This document shows positions 34,541 through 43,861 of a stretch of DNA of 43,861 bases, piece by piece. This DNA comes from Enterococcus villorum (lineage in GTDB: Bacteria > Bacillota > Bacilli > Lactobacillales > Enterococcaceae), in NCBI RefSeq assembly GCF_007990225.1, contig NZ_BJWF01000021.1, positions 1-43,861 on the forward strand. The letters are read 5' to 3'. The position numbers were made by a program, and so were the translations under genes. Every line of letters begins with the position of its first letter. Position 1 is the stretch's first letter. The notes under the pieces were generated by a model. It worked only from the letters and a program-made list of their open reading frames with translations. It was not told the origin of the DNA and searched no databases.

Positions 34541-34664
34541 CCATCTAAACACTTTGACAGGGCGTTAGATGGTTTGAAAAACAATTAATAACTGTCACCG
34601 TCTTTTTAACGGTTCTACAACTGGGGCTATGTTCGCGCATAGCTCCTTTTTCATCTTTATTATA
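34531..34664 (-). ncRNA. predicted antisense antitoxin RNA
   Basis: On the minus strand a perfect -10 TATAAT (34664-34659) would start an RNA near 34652. The strong terminator AACCATCTAA/TTAGATGGTT (arms 34574-34565 and 34548-34539) followed by a T6 run (34537-34532) would end it. The RNA of about 120 bases would overlap the 3' end of the toxin mRNA. The -35 box is weak. Confidence 0.6.
34623..34651 (+). terminator. toxin mRNA terminator
   Basis: GGGGCTATG (34623-34631), loop TTCGCG, CATAGCTCC (34638-34646, one G-U pair), then a T5 run. Confidence 0.85.
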
Positions 34665-34863
34665 GCTTATCTCATTAACCATTACCAGTACAATATACAT
34701 TGCAACGTTTTTCCAGATATGAGAAGAATTTATACTAACTATTAAGTACAGATTTTAGAAAAATATTGCTAAGTATCTGACAAAATTAGAACAAACGTAT
34801 AACGTCGAAATAATGATTTTAGATACTAATTAAAGTTAGAAACACAAGTATCTCATTTTTTTA

Positions 34864-35150
34864 TTAGAGCTAAACAGTTTCCTCACACCCTCTGATAAAT
34901 GGCGTTCAAAGAACTGATCATCAGCAATAAATCAAAAATCTCAAAATATGAAAATCCATTTTTCTCTGCGAGTTCTTACTGCTTGAAATACTTCAAACCT
35001 TTTTACACTCCTGATAAACGATGTTCCAGAGCCAGCTCCTCGGTAGGAAGTCAAAGTTAGAAAAAAGAAAAAGCCATTTTTCCTGTTGCCTCCTTACTAC
35101 TCGGAGCTAAGCGGCTCTGTCACAACTTCTAATCCACGGCGTTCGCAACC
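34864..35150. repeat. degenerate 118-bp tandem repeats downstream of glpF
   Basis: Three units begin at 34864, 34982 and 35100, an exact period of 118. The best conserved parts are the TTAGAGCTAA/CGGAGCTAAG block, CACA followed by CTGATAAATGGCGTTC (34885-34906, 35003-35024, 35121-35142) and CCATTTTTC with TTCTTACT/CCTTACTA (34956-34980, 35074-35098). The third unit is cut by the glpF stop. Units differ at many positions. No open frame runs through them. On the minus strand they lie in the 3' end of the glp transcript. Confidence 0.6.
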
Positions 35151-35153
35151 TTC

Positions 35154-35870
35154 TTAAACCATTAACATATACATACCTACTGCAATGATTGCGCCTGCCA
35201 TTGGGGCAATTACTGGTACCCATGAATAGCTCCAATCAGAGTCTCCTTTATTGGCAATTGGTAAGACAGCATGGGCGATACGTGGACCTAAATCACGAGC
35301 GGGGTTGATGGCGTAGCCTGTAGGTCCCCCTAATGAAAGACCGATGGCTAAGATCAAACCACCTACAGCAAAAACATTGGTTCCATCGGCAAAAGTGTTT
35401 TGCCCAAAGGCTAATAGTCCTAAAACTAAAACGAAAGTACCAATTAATTCCGTAATAAAGTTTGCTGGATAATTACGAATCGCAGGTCCTGTAGCAAACG
35501 TTCCTAAAATGGCGCCTTGATCTTTGGTTACATTCCAATGAGGCAAATAAGTTAGCCAAACAAGAACCGCTCCAACAATTGCACCTAACATTTGAGCAAT
35601 AATAAAAGGAATCACTAAATTCCAGCCAATGGCACCAGTCATGGCCATTGCTAATGACACAGCTGGGTTTAGATGAGCGGGTCCCATAAATCCTGAAATA
35701 TAAACAGCCATGGTCACTGCGAGTCCCCAACCAAACGCAATCACAATCCAACCAGAAGCCTGCGCTTTACTCTTATTCAAGTTAACCGCAGCACATACAC
35801 CATCACCAAGTAATACCAAAATCATCGTCCCAATAAATTCACCCATCATCTGTGTCATGTCTGTATTCAT
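35154..35870 (-). CDS. glpF: glycerol uptake facilitator GlpF
   Basis: Aquaglyceroporin of the MIP family, 238 residues, six membrane helices. The two half-helix NPA motifs are at 68-70 (AHLNPAVSLA) and 189-191 (YAINPARDLGPR); Asp193 after the second is typical of glycerol channels rather than water channels. It lets glycerol diffuse in for trapping by GlpK. The ATG directly follows the glpO stop, with AAAGGGGGA inside the end of glpO, so the two are translationally coupled. It is the last gene of glpK-glpO-glpF. Confidence 0.95.
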   Translation of the reverse strand: MNTDMTQMMGEFIGTMILVLLGDGVCAAVNLNKSKAQASGWIVIAFGWGLAVTMAVYISGFMGPAHLNPAVSLAMAMTGAIGWNLVIPFIIAQMLGAIVGAVLVWLTYLPHWNVTKDQGAILGTFATGPAIRNYPANFITELIGTFVLVLGLLAFGQNTFADGTNVFAVGGLILAIGLSLGGPTGYAINPARDLGPRIAHAVLPIANKGDSDWSYSWVPVIAPMAGAIIAVGMYMLMV

Positions 35871-37694
35871 TTATTTTTCCCCCTTTAAATCACGTAAATC
35901 CGATTCAGCAATTAATTCTTCCAAATGTGTCTCTTGACGTGTTTTCTCTTCTGGCGACCAAGCAAAGTAAGCCGCAATAGCATCAATAATTGGTTGTTTA
36001 ATAGCATCTAGTTGATCTCTTTCAAAAAGTAAATGATTGGTTCGACGAATCAAGTAATCACCAGGCGTCAATACCATTTCTTCTTCTAATCCATAACGCA
36101 AACGAGCAGATTCAGCTAAACTTAATCCCTCATATGGTGCCATTTCTTTTGCTAAAGCAAAAATCTTTTTCGCATTTGTTCCATAAAAATCGGCTATATA
36201 TCTGGCATCTTCTTCTGTTAGACCAGCTTCTCCCCCTATTTTCGTTAATTCTTCCACTGTTTCTTCCAGTTTGGTTGGATCAAAATCCCCACCAGATACT
36301 GGATAATGCTTGGAATCAATTTCTTTTACGGTCATCTTGTATTCCTCTTTTAGTAGCTGGCGGATAAGTTTTAGGGCGCCTTCTGCCATTTTGCGATAGT
36401 CAGTGATTTTCCCGCCTGACAAGGTGATTAAGCCATCTGGTTCTCTTTCTAATGAACTGCCTCGAGAGACCGTTGAAGGTGCTTTTTCATCCCGACTATT
36501 TTCTAAATGATTCAATACGTCTTCCACTTCTAAGCGAGAGGCTTTGTTTTCTTTGTATTCTGTTACCGTGTCAATGACTTTATTAAAGCTTTTATCTGAA
36601 ATTGAACCGTTATCCCCACCGTTATAGTCAGAACCAGCATTGCCAATCAACAATGGTCGTAATCCCGCCCAACTTGCTTCCACATCTTCTAGTGTGATAT
36701 TCGCCTCTGGATAACGATGATTGATGACTTCTAATAAATAATCTACATCTTCTTGCGTTACCTTTGGATCGGTATAATCACCTTGATAGTCCGTATCTGT
36801 CGTACCAAAATAGGTTTTATTTTCTCTTGGAATCGCAAATACCATTCGACCATCTTGTTTACCTGTATCAAAATACGTGGGTTGTGGAACCGGTAATTTC
36901 TTCGCATCGACCACTAAGTGGATTCCTTTGGTTGGACGCATTTTAGGTAATACTGCTCGTTTGAAGTTTAAATTACGAATCTTGTCTACCCATGGTCCAC
37001 TCGTATTGATCACTAATTTCGCTTTGATTTCCACCACTTCATCTGTCAACAAATCACGTGCTTTTACTCCTACAATTTGATCTCCTTCGTATAAAAAGCC
37101 GATCGCTTTCATTTTACTTACGAGATATGCACCATCTTCTGCTGCCTTTTTGATGTTATCAATTACTAACCGAGAATCATTGTTACGAAAATCTAAATAC
37201 ACGCCCGCTCCTTTTAAACCTTCTTTTTTCAAAAATGGTTCACGTTTTAGGACTTCTTCTGGTGTTAAGGTATAATTTTCGTATTTTGTCCCGGTGACGT
37301 TAGCTAATTTATCGTAAAGATCCATGGCCACTTTAACTGAAAAGAGGTTAAACGTGGTAGCTCCTTCGTCATCATAAATAGGTAATAACATCGGATCTGG
37401 TTTTGGAATGTGTGGAGCAATGCTTTGCACCACTGCTCGCTCGCTCACCGTATCCGCTACCACTTCTACGTCAAAGGTTTTTAAATAACGAATCCCACCA
37501 TGAACTAGTTTAGTGGAACGTGAAGATGTTCCTTCTGCAAAGTCTTGCATTTCGATCAAACCTGTTTTGATTCCAGATGCAGCCGCTTGAAGTGCTACAC
37601 CTGCGCCTGTGATCCCCCCACCAATAATGAGCAAATCCAATTTTTCTTGTTGCATTTTTTTAATACTTTCTTCTCTGGTTCCTCTTGAAAACAT
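35871..37694 (-). CDS. glpO: alpha-glycerophosphate oxidase GlpO
   Basis: FAD enzyme of 607 residues that oxidises glycerol-3-phosphate to dihydroxyacetone phosphate, passing electrons to O2 and making H2O2. FAD motif GGGITGAG is at 25-32. GTSSRSTKLVHGGIRYLKTF is the strongly conserved second block. The insert around 395-445 (EYKENKASRLEVEDVLNHLE, SRDEKAPSTVSRGSSL) is typical of the oxidases and absent from respiratory GlpD. The sequence strongly resembles the enterococcal GlpO. GGGAGGG precedes the ATG. It lies 14 bases after glpK and directly before glpF. Confidence 0.96.
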   Translation of the reverse strand: MFSRGTREESIKKMQQEKLDLLIIGGGITGAGVALQAAASGIKTGLIEMQDFAEGTSSRSTKLVHGGIRYLKTFDVEVVADTVSERAVVQSIAPHIPKPDPMLLPIYDDEGATTFNLFSVKVAMDLYDKLANVTGTKYENYTLTPEEVLKREPFLKKEGLKGAGVYLDFRNNDSRLVIDNIKKAAEDGAYLVSKMKAIGFLYEGDQIVGVKARDLLTDEVVEIKAKLVINTSGPWVDKIRNLNFKRAVLPKMRPTKGIHLVVDAKKLPVPQPTYFDTGKQDGRMVFAIPRENKTYFGTTDTDYQGDYTDPKVTQEDVDYLLEVINHRYPEANITLEDVEASWAGLRPLLIGNAGSDYNGGDNGSISDKSFNKVIDTVTEYKENKASRLEVEDVLNHLENSRDEKAPSTVSRGSSLEREPDGLITLSGGKITDYRKMAEGALKLIRQLLKEEYKMTVKEIDSKHYPVSGGDFDPTKLEETVEELTKIGGEAGLTEEDARYIADFYGTNAKKIFALAKEMAPYEGLSLAESARLRYGLEEEMVLTPGDYLIRRTNHLLFERDQLDAIKQPIIDAIAAYFAWSPEEKTRQETHLEELIAESDLRDLKGEK

Positions 37695-37708
37695 GCGATT
37701 CCCTCCCT

Positions 37709-39247
<1,539 letters not shown>

Positions 39248-39317
39248 TTATCTTACACTGATTTATTTTTAAGAAACTGCCAGAAAAACAATAATTCATT
39301 CTTTTTTTGACAGTTTT

Positions 39318-40787
39318 TTAATTTTTCGCTTTTTTTGCTTGTTCAATTTTTTGTTTCAGCCTTGCAATATCATAAGTTGAAGCAAACTCAGATAGATAAT
39401 AATAATTTTGTTGCGGTTCTTCTTGATTAAATGTAATGACTAAATCATAGTTTTTTCCTTTTTGTTTGTTTTCAATTTCGATCCCACTGATACCTTTTAA
39501 CTCGCTTAATAAATATTGCTGAAAAGCAATCCGATAAATCGGCAATGTATGAATATCAATACCAATTTTGACAGACTTGGCAATATAAAAATCAATCATC
39601 ATCAGTATATTGGCATACTCGATCATTAAATAATTTAAAGCAGATGCTTCTAATTGTTTGGCTGATAGTTGAGCGATTGTTGTTTCTTTTAATCGTTCTA
39701 ATAACTGACTAAGAGACTGTCCTAACATCTTTTTTTGTTGCGCTAAGAGATGCTTCTCCTCATAGATCATCATTGTGCCTTGAAAAAAGTAGCATTCATT
39801 ATGAATTTGCGCCAACTGATAACCAACCGCTTTTTCTTCCTTTATTTTCAAGCGTCTTGGACGATAATGCCACAACATTGTTTCCCGAATATAAGTATCC
39901 AATACCGCCGTTGGTAATTTCTTGCTTCTCGTTAAATCATATTGATAGAATTGTTCTTCATCCAATACAGCAAACGACACGAAAAAACTATAAAACATCA
40001 ACGCCTCATACCCACTTAAATCCGCTGCTGTTCGACTTAAATAAAGGGATAGAATCGGATCAATCGCCTGATACAATCGATCTTTTTGATATAGCTGTTT
40101 CTTTTCCTTTAATGTATCAAATGTTGTTTTTTCACTTAACAGACGTTTTCGTGTGATCCCCAACCAACAAGCAATCTTTCTCGTTGCCTCTACGGTAAAC
40201 GTGGTTTCTAATCCTCGTTCCAGCCCTAAAACAAGTGGCGCTTTATGGATAGGTTGTCTTAAAAACTGTGGGCGTTGTGATTCAGGAATAAATTGGAATA
40301 ATACAAAATAAAAATATCGAACTTGTAATTCTTCGCCGTAGAGTTGTCCATTTTTGATCTGAAGTGAAAACTCTCGCAACAACTGATTGAGTTCTTTGAT
40401 TTTACGAAAAACAGAGGATTCACTAATATTAAATGCTGTTGCTAAGCGAACAATTGAAGCTTGATGGTGTTCTAATAAATAAGTAAGTAAATTGAACTTC
40501 AAACTTTGTTGAACTAAAAAGATAAGAATCTTTTCTAAACTATTATCATCCGCTAATTCTAATACCAATTGAAATTCCGTTCTTTTAATCGCCACTTTCT
40601 TTCCCATCATCAAGCCAATCACTGAAATTTCTTCGAGGTATTGATCAAAGGCAGATTTAGAAAGACCCACTTTCTCCCTTAATTCGTTCGTAGCCACAAT
40701 GCCACCTTGTAACACTAATTCTCTAAGAATTGTGATCTGTAATTGTTCTTTTTTTTCTAGCAACTGTTCAATCTTCATCGATTGCAT
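39318..40787 (-). CDS. Mga/AtxA-family transcriptional regulator
   Basis: 489 residues. Two N-terminal helix-turn-helix parts are visible: TNELREKVGLSKSAFDQYLE (about 33-52) and the Mga-type VRLATAFNISESSVFRKIKE (about 112-131). The middle (about 175-390) resembles PTS-regulation-like helical domains and the end (about 395-489) an EIIB-like fold, the usual layout of Mga/AtxA proteins. It overlaps the 3' end of the flavoprotein gene: the ATG at 40787 lies 20 bases inside it after AAGGTGG; a second ATG is at 40778. It sits directly ahead of glpK, so control of glycerol genes or of the flavoprotein is a reasonable guess, not shown. Confidence 0.82.
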   Translation of the reverse strand: MQSMKIEQLLEKKEQLQITILRELVLQGGIVATNELREKVGLSKSAFDQYLEEISVIGLMMGKKVAIKRTEFQLVLELADDNSLEKILIFLVQQSLKFNLLTYLLEHHQASIVRLATAFNISESSVFRKIKELNQLLREFSLQIKNGQLYGEELQVRYFYFVLFQFIPESQRPQFLRQPIHKAPLVLGLERGLETTFTVEATRKIACWLGITRKRLLSEKTTFDTLKEKKQLYQKDRLYQAIDPILSLYLSRTAADLSGYEALMFYSFFVSFAVLDEEQFYQYDLTRSKKLPTAVLDTYIRETMLWHYRPRRLKIKEEKAVGYQLAQIHNECYFFQGTMMIYEEKHLLAQQKKMLGQSLSQLLERLKETTIAQLSAKQLEASALNYLMIEYANILMMIDFYIAKSVKIGIDIHTLPIYRIAFQQYLLSELKGISGIEIENKQKGKNYDLVITFNQEEPQQNYYYLSEFASTYDIARLKQKIEQAKKAKN

Positions 40788-42063
40788 CCACCACCTTTAT
40801 CAGTTGGCTAGGCATCCGATATTCTGGTTGAAAGAACCATTCATGTTCCAGCATTTTCTTTAACGTCCAACCCTCTTCCACAGCAAGCGTCAATCGATCC
40901 AATAAATAAAAGATTTCTTCTTTACTATAAAGTTGTGCTCCAAGCACGTGTCCTTTTTCATCGCAAATCACTTTGATCTTTGCCTCTTGTCGCCTCGTAG
41001 CAGTCAATTGGACAACCAAGTATTTTTTAAATATTTTCTGTGGGTAAAAAATACTTTCTTCTTCGGTTAAGCCAACACTTCCGAGAAAATACCCAAACCA
41101 ATGATTGCCAATTGCTCGATAAGTCCCTGGATCTTTTTTAGGATTTCCACCAATCGTTTGACTGACAACTTGCGCTGTCCGTATGGCATGATTGACTAAA
41201 GAAACATACATTTTTTCTTGGGTCGGTTGAAAGGTTGCTTGGATGGCATCACCTATAGCATACACGTCCTTAGCAGATGTCTGTAAGTAGTCATCTACCC
41301 AAATTGTGCCATCTTCATTTAACTTTAGTTGCTCTTGAAACATGCGATGTTCTGGTCGTGTGTGATTGGCTAACAGTACCAAGTCATAGCTTTCTTTTTT
41401 TTGATCCGTCACAACTATTACCTGTTCTTCTTCTACCAGAGAATGGACTTGTTCATTTAAAAAAAGCTGAATTTGTTTATTTAGTAATTCTTGCCTTAAT
41501 GGTTCAACCATTTCAGGATCAAAGTAACGAAACAACAAATTTTTGCGACTCTCGTAAAGATGCACGTCTTTTTTTTGTAGATACATCGCTTCTGCTAACT
41601 CTAACCCGACTTGTCCCGCTCCGATAATAGCAATCTTTCTTGCTTTTGCCATTCTTTCTTCCAGTGATGCATTCAAGCGCAACTCTTTCACTGAGCAGAT
41701 TTTAGAACTGTTTGTTACATTTCTAAATTGTTGGCTTGATCCGGTCGCAATCACTAACGTATCAAAGGAAATCTGCCTGCCATTTTGGATAAATAATTTT
41801 TTCGTAGCGATTTCTAGAGAAACTACCTCCGTACGTACTTGAACGTCTATCGCATATAACGCTTCCAATTCCTCTTTTGACGTCCAGTAAAGCTGTTCTT
41901 GATTGCCGATTTCTTTTTTTAAAAATAAATTTATACCACTTGGGATAAAGCCAATTTTTTTTTGTTTTTCAATTAATATAATTTCACTATCTGGACAGCT
42001 CTTACGCAGTGACATAGCGGCATAGATCCCCGCAAAAGAACCACCAATAATTACGATTCGCAT
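40768..42063 (-). CDS. NADH peroxidase/oxidase-like flavoprotein lacking active-site Cys and His
   Basis: 431 residues of the FAD-dependent pyridine nucleotide-disulfide oxidoreductase family, closest in layout to NADH peroxidase and H2O-forming NADH oxidase. FAD motif GGSFAG is at 7-12, the NAD motif GAGQVGLELAEAM near 146, YAIGDAI near 270 and a C-terminal dimerisation domain. The redox cysteine of the family (Cys42 in SFLSCGMQLYL of Npx) is replaced by Ser42 in GFIPSGINLFL, and His10 by Phe10. So peroxide reduction through a Cys-sulfenic acid is not expected. It could be an NADH:O2 oxidase making H2O2, another electron donor, or a sensor. It overlaps the Mga-family gene. Confidence 0.85.
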   Translation of the reverse strand: MRIVIIGGSFAGIYAAMSLRKSCPDSEIILIEKQKKIGFIPSGINLFLKKEIGNQEQLYWTSKEELEALYAIDVQVRTEVVSLEIATKKLFIQNGRQISFDTLVIATGSSQQFRNVTNSSKICSVKELRLNASLEERMAKARKIAIIGAGQVGLELAEAMYLQKKDVHLYESRKNLLFRYFDPEMVEPLRQELLNKQIQLFLNEQVHSLVEEEQVIVVTDQKKESYDLVLLANHTRPEHRMFQEQLKLNEDGTIWVDDYLQTSAKDVYAIGDAIQATFQPTQEKMYVSLVNHAIRTAQVVSQTIGGNPKKDPGTYRAIGNHWFGYFLGSVGLTEEESIFYPQKIFKKYLVVQLTATRRQEAKIKVICDEKGHVLGAQLYSKEEIFYLLDRLTLAVEEGWTLKKMLEHEWFFQPEYRMPSQLIKVVDAIDED

Positions 42064-42292
42064 TCATTCCCCTCTTTTCCAACATCCTAATAGAAGAGTA
42101 TCATGTAACCGCTAATGTTTCAAAAAATGTACTCAAGGAAAAGAACAAACTTCGCTTTATTCCTTCTAGAAAAAGGGAGAAAAAAACACCAGACGATCTT
42201 TTAATTTAGAAAGATAAAGGCCTACTAAAAACAAACATAACAATAATTTTATAATTAAAAATAGATGTTATTTTTATATTATTTTTTCCATG

Positions 42293-42371
42293 ACGATTAT
42301 GAACTCATTTCCAACGATTATGATGTTAAATAATTAGAAATAGCTTATTTTAACAAGGTTTCCACTATAAT
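42293..42371 (+). promoter_or_regulatory. direct repeat and -10 box upstream of the secreted protein
   Basis: ACGATTATGA occurs at 42293-42302 and 42314-42323, a period of 21 bases, each preceded by TTTCCA. Perfect TATAAT is at 42366-42371 without a recognisable -35 box. Two same-face direct repeats before a promoter with a poor -35 box suggest an activator, such as a LytTR-type response regulator. The class is inferred from spacing only. Confidence 0.55.
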
Positions 42372-42445
42372 AAAAAGAAGTTTTTTTTATTATTTATTTT
42401 TTAAATAATATAGATTTCGGAAGTTATTTATAGGATAATATTAAA

Positions 42446-42459
42446 TGTAAGCGAATACA
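42446..42459 (+). promoter_or_regulatory. cre-like site in the 5' leader
   Basis: TGTAAGCGAATACA matches the Bacillus-type cre TGWNANCGNTNWCA except at one position. It lies about 70 bases after the predicted start point. Confidence 0.4.
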
Positions 42460-42477
42460 TCAAAAGGAGGGTTGTAC

Positions 42478-42501
42478 TTGTTGCTCGTTGCTTGGGTTTG
42501 A
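42478..42501 (+). CDS. possible hydrophobic leader peptide
   Basis: TTG at 42478, seven bases after GGAGG, encodes MLLVAWV and stops at TGA 42499-42501, 16 bases before the ATG of the large secreted protein. A second TTG at 42472 would add two residues. The length and hydrophobic composition recall leader peptides or enterococcal pheromone-like peptides, but there is no signal-peptide precursor. Confidence 0.3.
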   Translation: MLLVAWV

Positions 42502-42517
42502 TAAAAAAGGAGAAAAA

Positions 42518-43861
42518 ATGAAAAAACGAAATTGTCTATTCCTCACGTTGTTGTTACTGATGTCTGTTGTCACGTCCCCTTTGTCTGTTTACTCACTTGC
42601 AAACACTGAACCACCAGCTACCGTACCAGAAGAATCACTCGTAGTCACTCAACAGCTTCCTGAGATACTCCAGCCAGAACCTCAAAGTCTTGCAGGTTCT
42701 GTCACCTTGTTTAATAATATTTCATTTTCACAATATGCGGTTGCCTTACCTAGTACATTAACTTTAGGTGCTAGTTTTTTAAGTACAGTTGCTGCCCCCA
42801 TCATTATTCCAGCCATTCTTGGCGCCAGTGTGGCCTATGGTAGCCTTCAACTTGGGAATCAATTAGGAGTGATGACCAGCGACTTGCTTCAAACCTCTAC
42901 TGGTCTGAGAGAATCCTTAGCTGCCGATCCCACACTCCAACAAGAGCTCTCTGGGTTTGCTCTATCGGGGATGGAATCAACCACCGGCACCTATAATTTT
43001 TCTCAGAACTTACAAACACGCTACGCCCAAGATTTAACAAGCCATGCCATCATGCGAGAATATTTGACTGGTACAGGAGATTATGGCGCTTATGGTTTAA
43101 GCATTAATGACAATATCAACATTACCCGCAGATATATTGATTACAATGTCCTTTGGTCCGAACGAGAACGAGCAGCGATCATCGGTCGCGATGCTTCTGT
43201 AGCGTCTCTCCCATACGCAAATGATCAATTTTTTGTGTTAGAAGGTATTAGATTAGCCGAGACCAGCCGTGGCAGTAATCAAACGATCTTAGAAGTCGTT
43301 GGACGAGCTTATATTGAAACTGGCGATTCTCAATCTTTTCTTTATGAAAAAGAACTAAGTATTCCAATGACGACCGCCTTGGAACAACTGACCACGTTAG
43401 AAGCTTTTCTTGATTATGTTCAACGAACCACGACGTTTACAATTGGCTCGATCAGTACTCCTTCAAAAGACGAAGCCATTGAAACCGCCCAAAAAATGGC
43501 TAAGCAATATCAATCACGGACAAAACAAGTCAGTGAAGACTTAGCCAAAGCACTAGCACCTTCTAATAACGGGCTAGATTTTGATCCATCTGGCATGATT
43601 GCGACTTTGTATGGGCAAGCTATTGTATTAAATCAAGCAGGCCAATTTATCTATGCCACCACCAAAGAAGCAGTGCCTACGTACCTTTGGGATGCCATTG
43701 AATTTTCCTATAGCGCCACTGCCATTCCAGCAGACGATGCCATTACCATTGATGGTAGACGTGGGGTGTTAGATGAAAAAAACGGGGATATCATTGACGA
43801 AAAAACCAAAAAGGTGCTAGTCAAAGGTGCCATGGGCGTTACGTGGACCGCCCTCAGTATG
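42518..43861 (+). CDS. large secreted protein, partial, unknown function
   Basis: Open for 448 codons to the window edge without a stop. The start has AAGGAG. Residues 1-29 form a signal peptide (LFLTLLLLMSVVTSPLSVYS, cleavage probably after SLA). Then come a Pro/Glu-rich linker and a hydrophobic, small-residue-rich region at about 77-115 (TLGASFLSTVAAPIIIPAIL, then GASVAYGSLQLG). The following mostly polar helical part includes ESLAADPTLQQELSGFAL and NITRRYIDYNVLWSERERAA. No family is recognised. Codon choice looks richer in GCC, ACC and GGC than in neighbouring genes, which may mean acquisition. It could be a surface or exported toxin-like protein; the missing C-terminus would tell. Confidence 0.75.
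   Translation, partial: MKKRNCLFLTLLLLMSVVTSPLSVYSLANTEPPATVPEESLVVTQQLPEILQPEPQSLAGSVTLFNNISFSQYAVALPSTLTLGASFLSTVAAPIIIPAILGASVAYGSLQLGNQLGVMTSDLLQTSTGLRESLAADPTLQQELSGFALSGMESTTGTYNFSQNLQTRYAQDLTSHAIMREYLTGTGDYGAYGLSINDNINITRRYIDYNVLWSERERAAIIGRDASVASLPYANDQFFVLEGIRLAETSRGSNQTILEVVGRAYIETGDSQSFLYEKELSIPMTTALEQLTTLEAFLDYVQRTTTFTIGSISTPSKDEAIETAQKMAKQYQSRTKQVSEDLAKALAPSNNGLDFDPSGMIATLYGQAIVLNQAGQFIYATTKEAVPTYLWDAIEFSYSATAIPADDAITIDGRRGVLDEKNGDIIDEKTKKVLVKGAMGVTWTALSM

Larger units (their letters stand above)
42064..42517. other. long AT-rich regulatory spacer
   Basis: Divergent spacer between the flavoprotein and the large secreted protein. It has no gene except the tiny leader frame at 42478-42501. 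It contains a 21-bp-period direct repeat, a perfect -10 box and a cre-like site, annotated separately. The left 200 bases show nothing distinct. Confidence 0.5.

Overview
The window reads as chromosomal DNA of an Enterococcus. It is AT-rich and Firmicute-like, with strong AGGAGG-type ribosome binding sites and some TTG and GTG starts. It carries a glpK-glpO-glpF glycerol block whose products closely resemble the well-studied enterococcal enzymes; His232 of GlpK, the known HPr phosphorylation site, is present. It also has an enterococcal-type class A PBP and a CstR/CoA-persulfide-reductase cluster. The species cannot be fixed from sequence alone. No transposase, integrase, phage gene, rRNA, tRNA or CRISPR array was seen.

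Layout. 1-4500: a small membrane ORF, a YlbF-family protein, a class A PBP and an RluA-type pseudouridine synthase. 4524-12737: a locus for intracellular trimming of mannose-rich glycans. ROK kinase, GH38 and GH125 form one operon; a GntR-LacI regulator and GH92 form the divergent one. Both promoters carry a TGATATATC operator just downstream of the -10 box. 12994-15797: a PanE-type reductase, a secreted Tim44-like protein and RlmH. 15906-16089: a cluster of DnaA boxes before htrA. 16232-25921: HtrA, a small secreted protein, YtpR, a universal stress protein, the thioredoxin-like YtpP, PepA, a small anchored protein, a GT2 glycosyltransferase, a GabD-type dehydrogenase and a CDF metal exporter. 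26247-28375: helD, split by a frameshift at an A7 run. 28452-31177: a reactive-sulfur cluster under CstR, with two matching operators. 31337-33868: a CDP-alcohol phosphatidyltransferase and a MutS2-like ATPase without an Smr domain.

33869-35153 holds no ordinary protein gene but is dense in RNA-level structure. First comes a roughly 225-nt leader of the mutS2-like gene that can fold as an H-type pseudoknot starting at its predicted +1. Next is a holin-like type I toxin with a convergent antisense RNA. Last are degenerate 118-bp tandem repeats behind glpF. 35154-42063 is the glycerol block, preceded by an Mga-family regulator that overlaps a NADH-peroxidase-like flavoprotein lacking both His10 and Cys42. 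42518 to the end is the start of a large secreted protein of unknown function; its upstream region has a 21-bp-period direct repeat, a good -10 box, a cre-like site and a tiny leader ORF.

The best candidates for something undescribed are the pseudoknot-like leader of the mutS2-like gene, the cysteine-less Npx paralog coupled to the Mga regulator beside the H2O2-producing GlpO, the DnaA-box cluster outside any visible dnaA, and the secreted-protein locus at the right edge. All functional statements are from reading the sequence; no database search was run.
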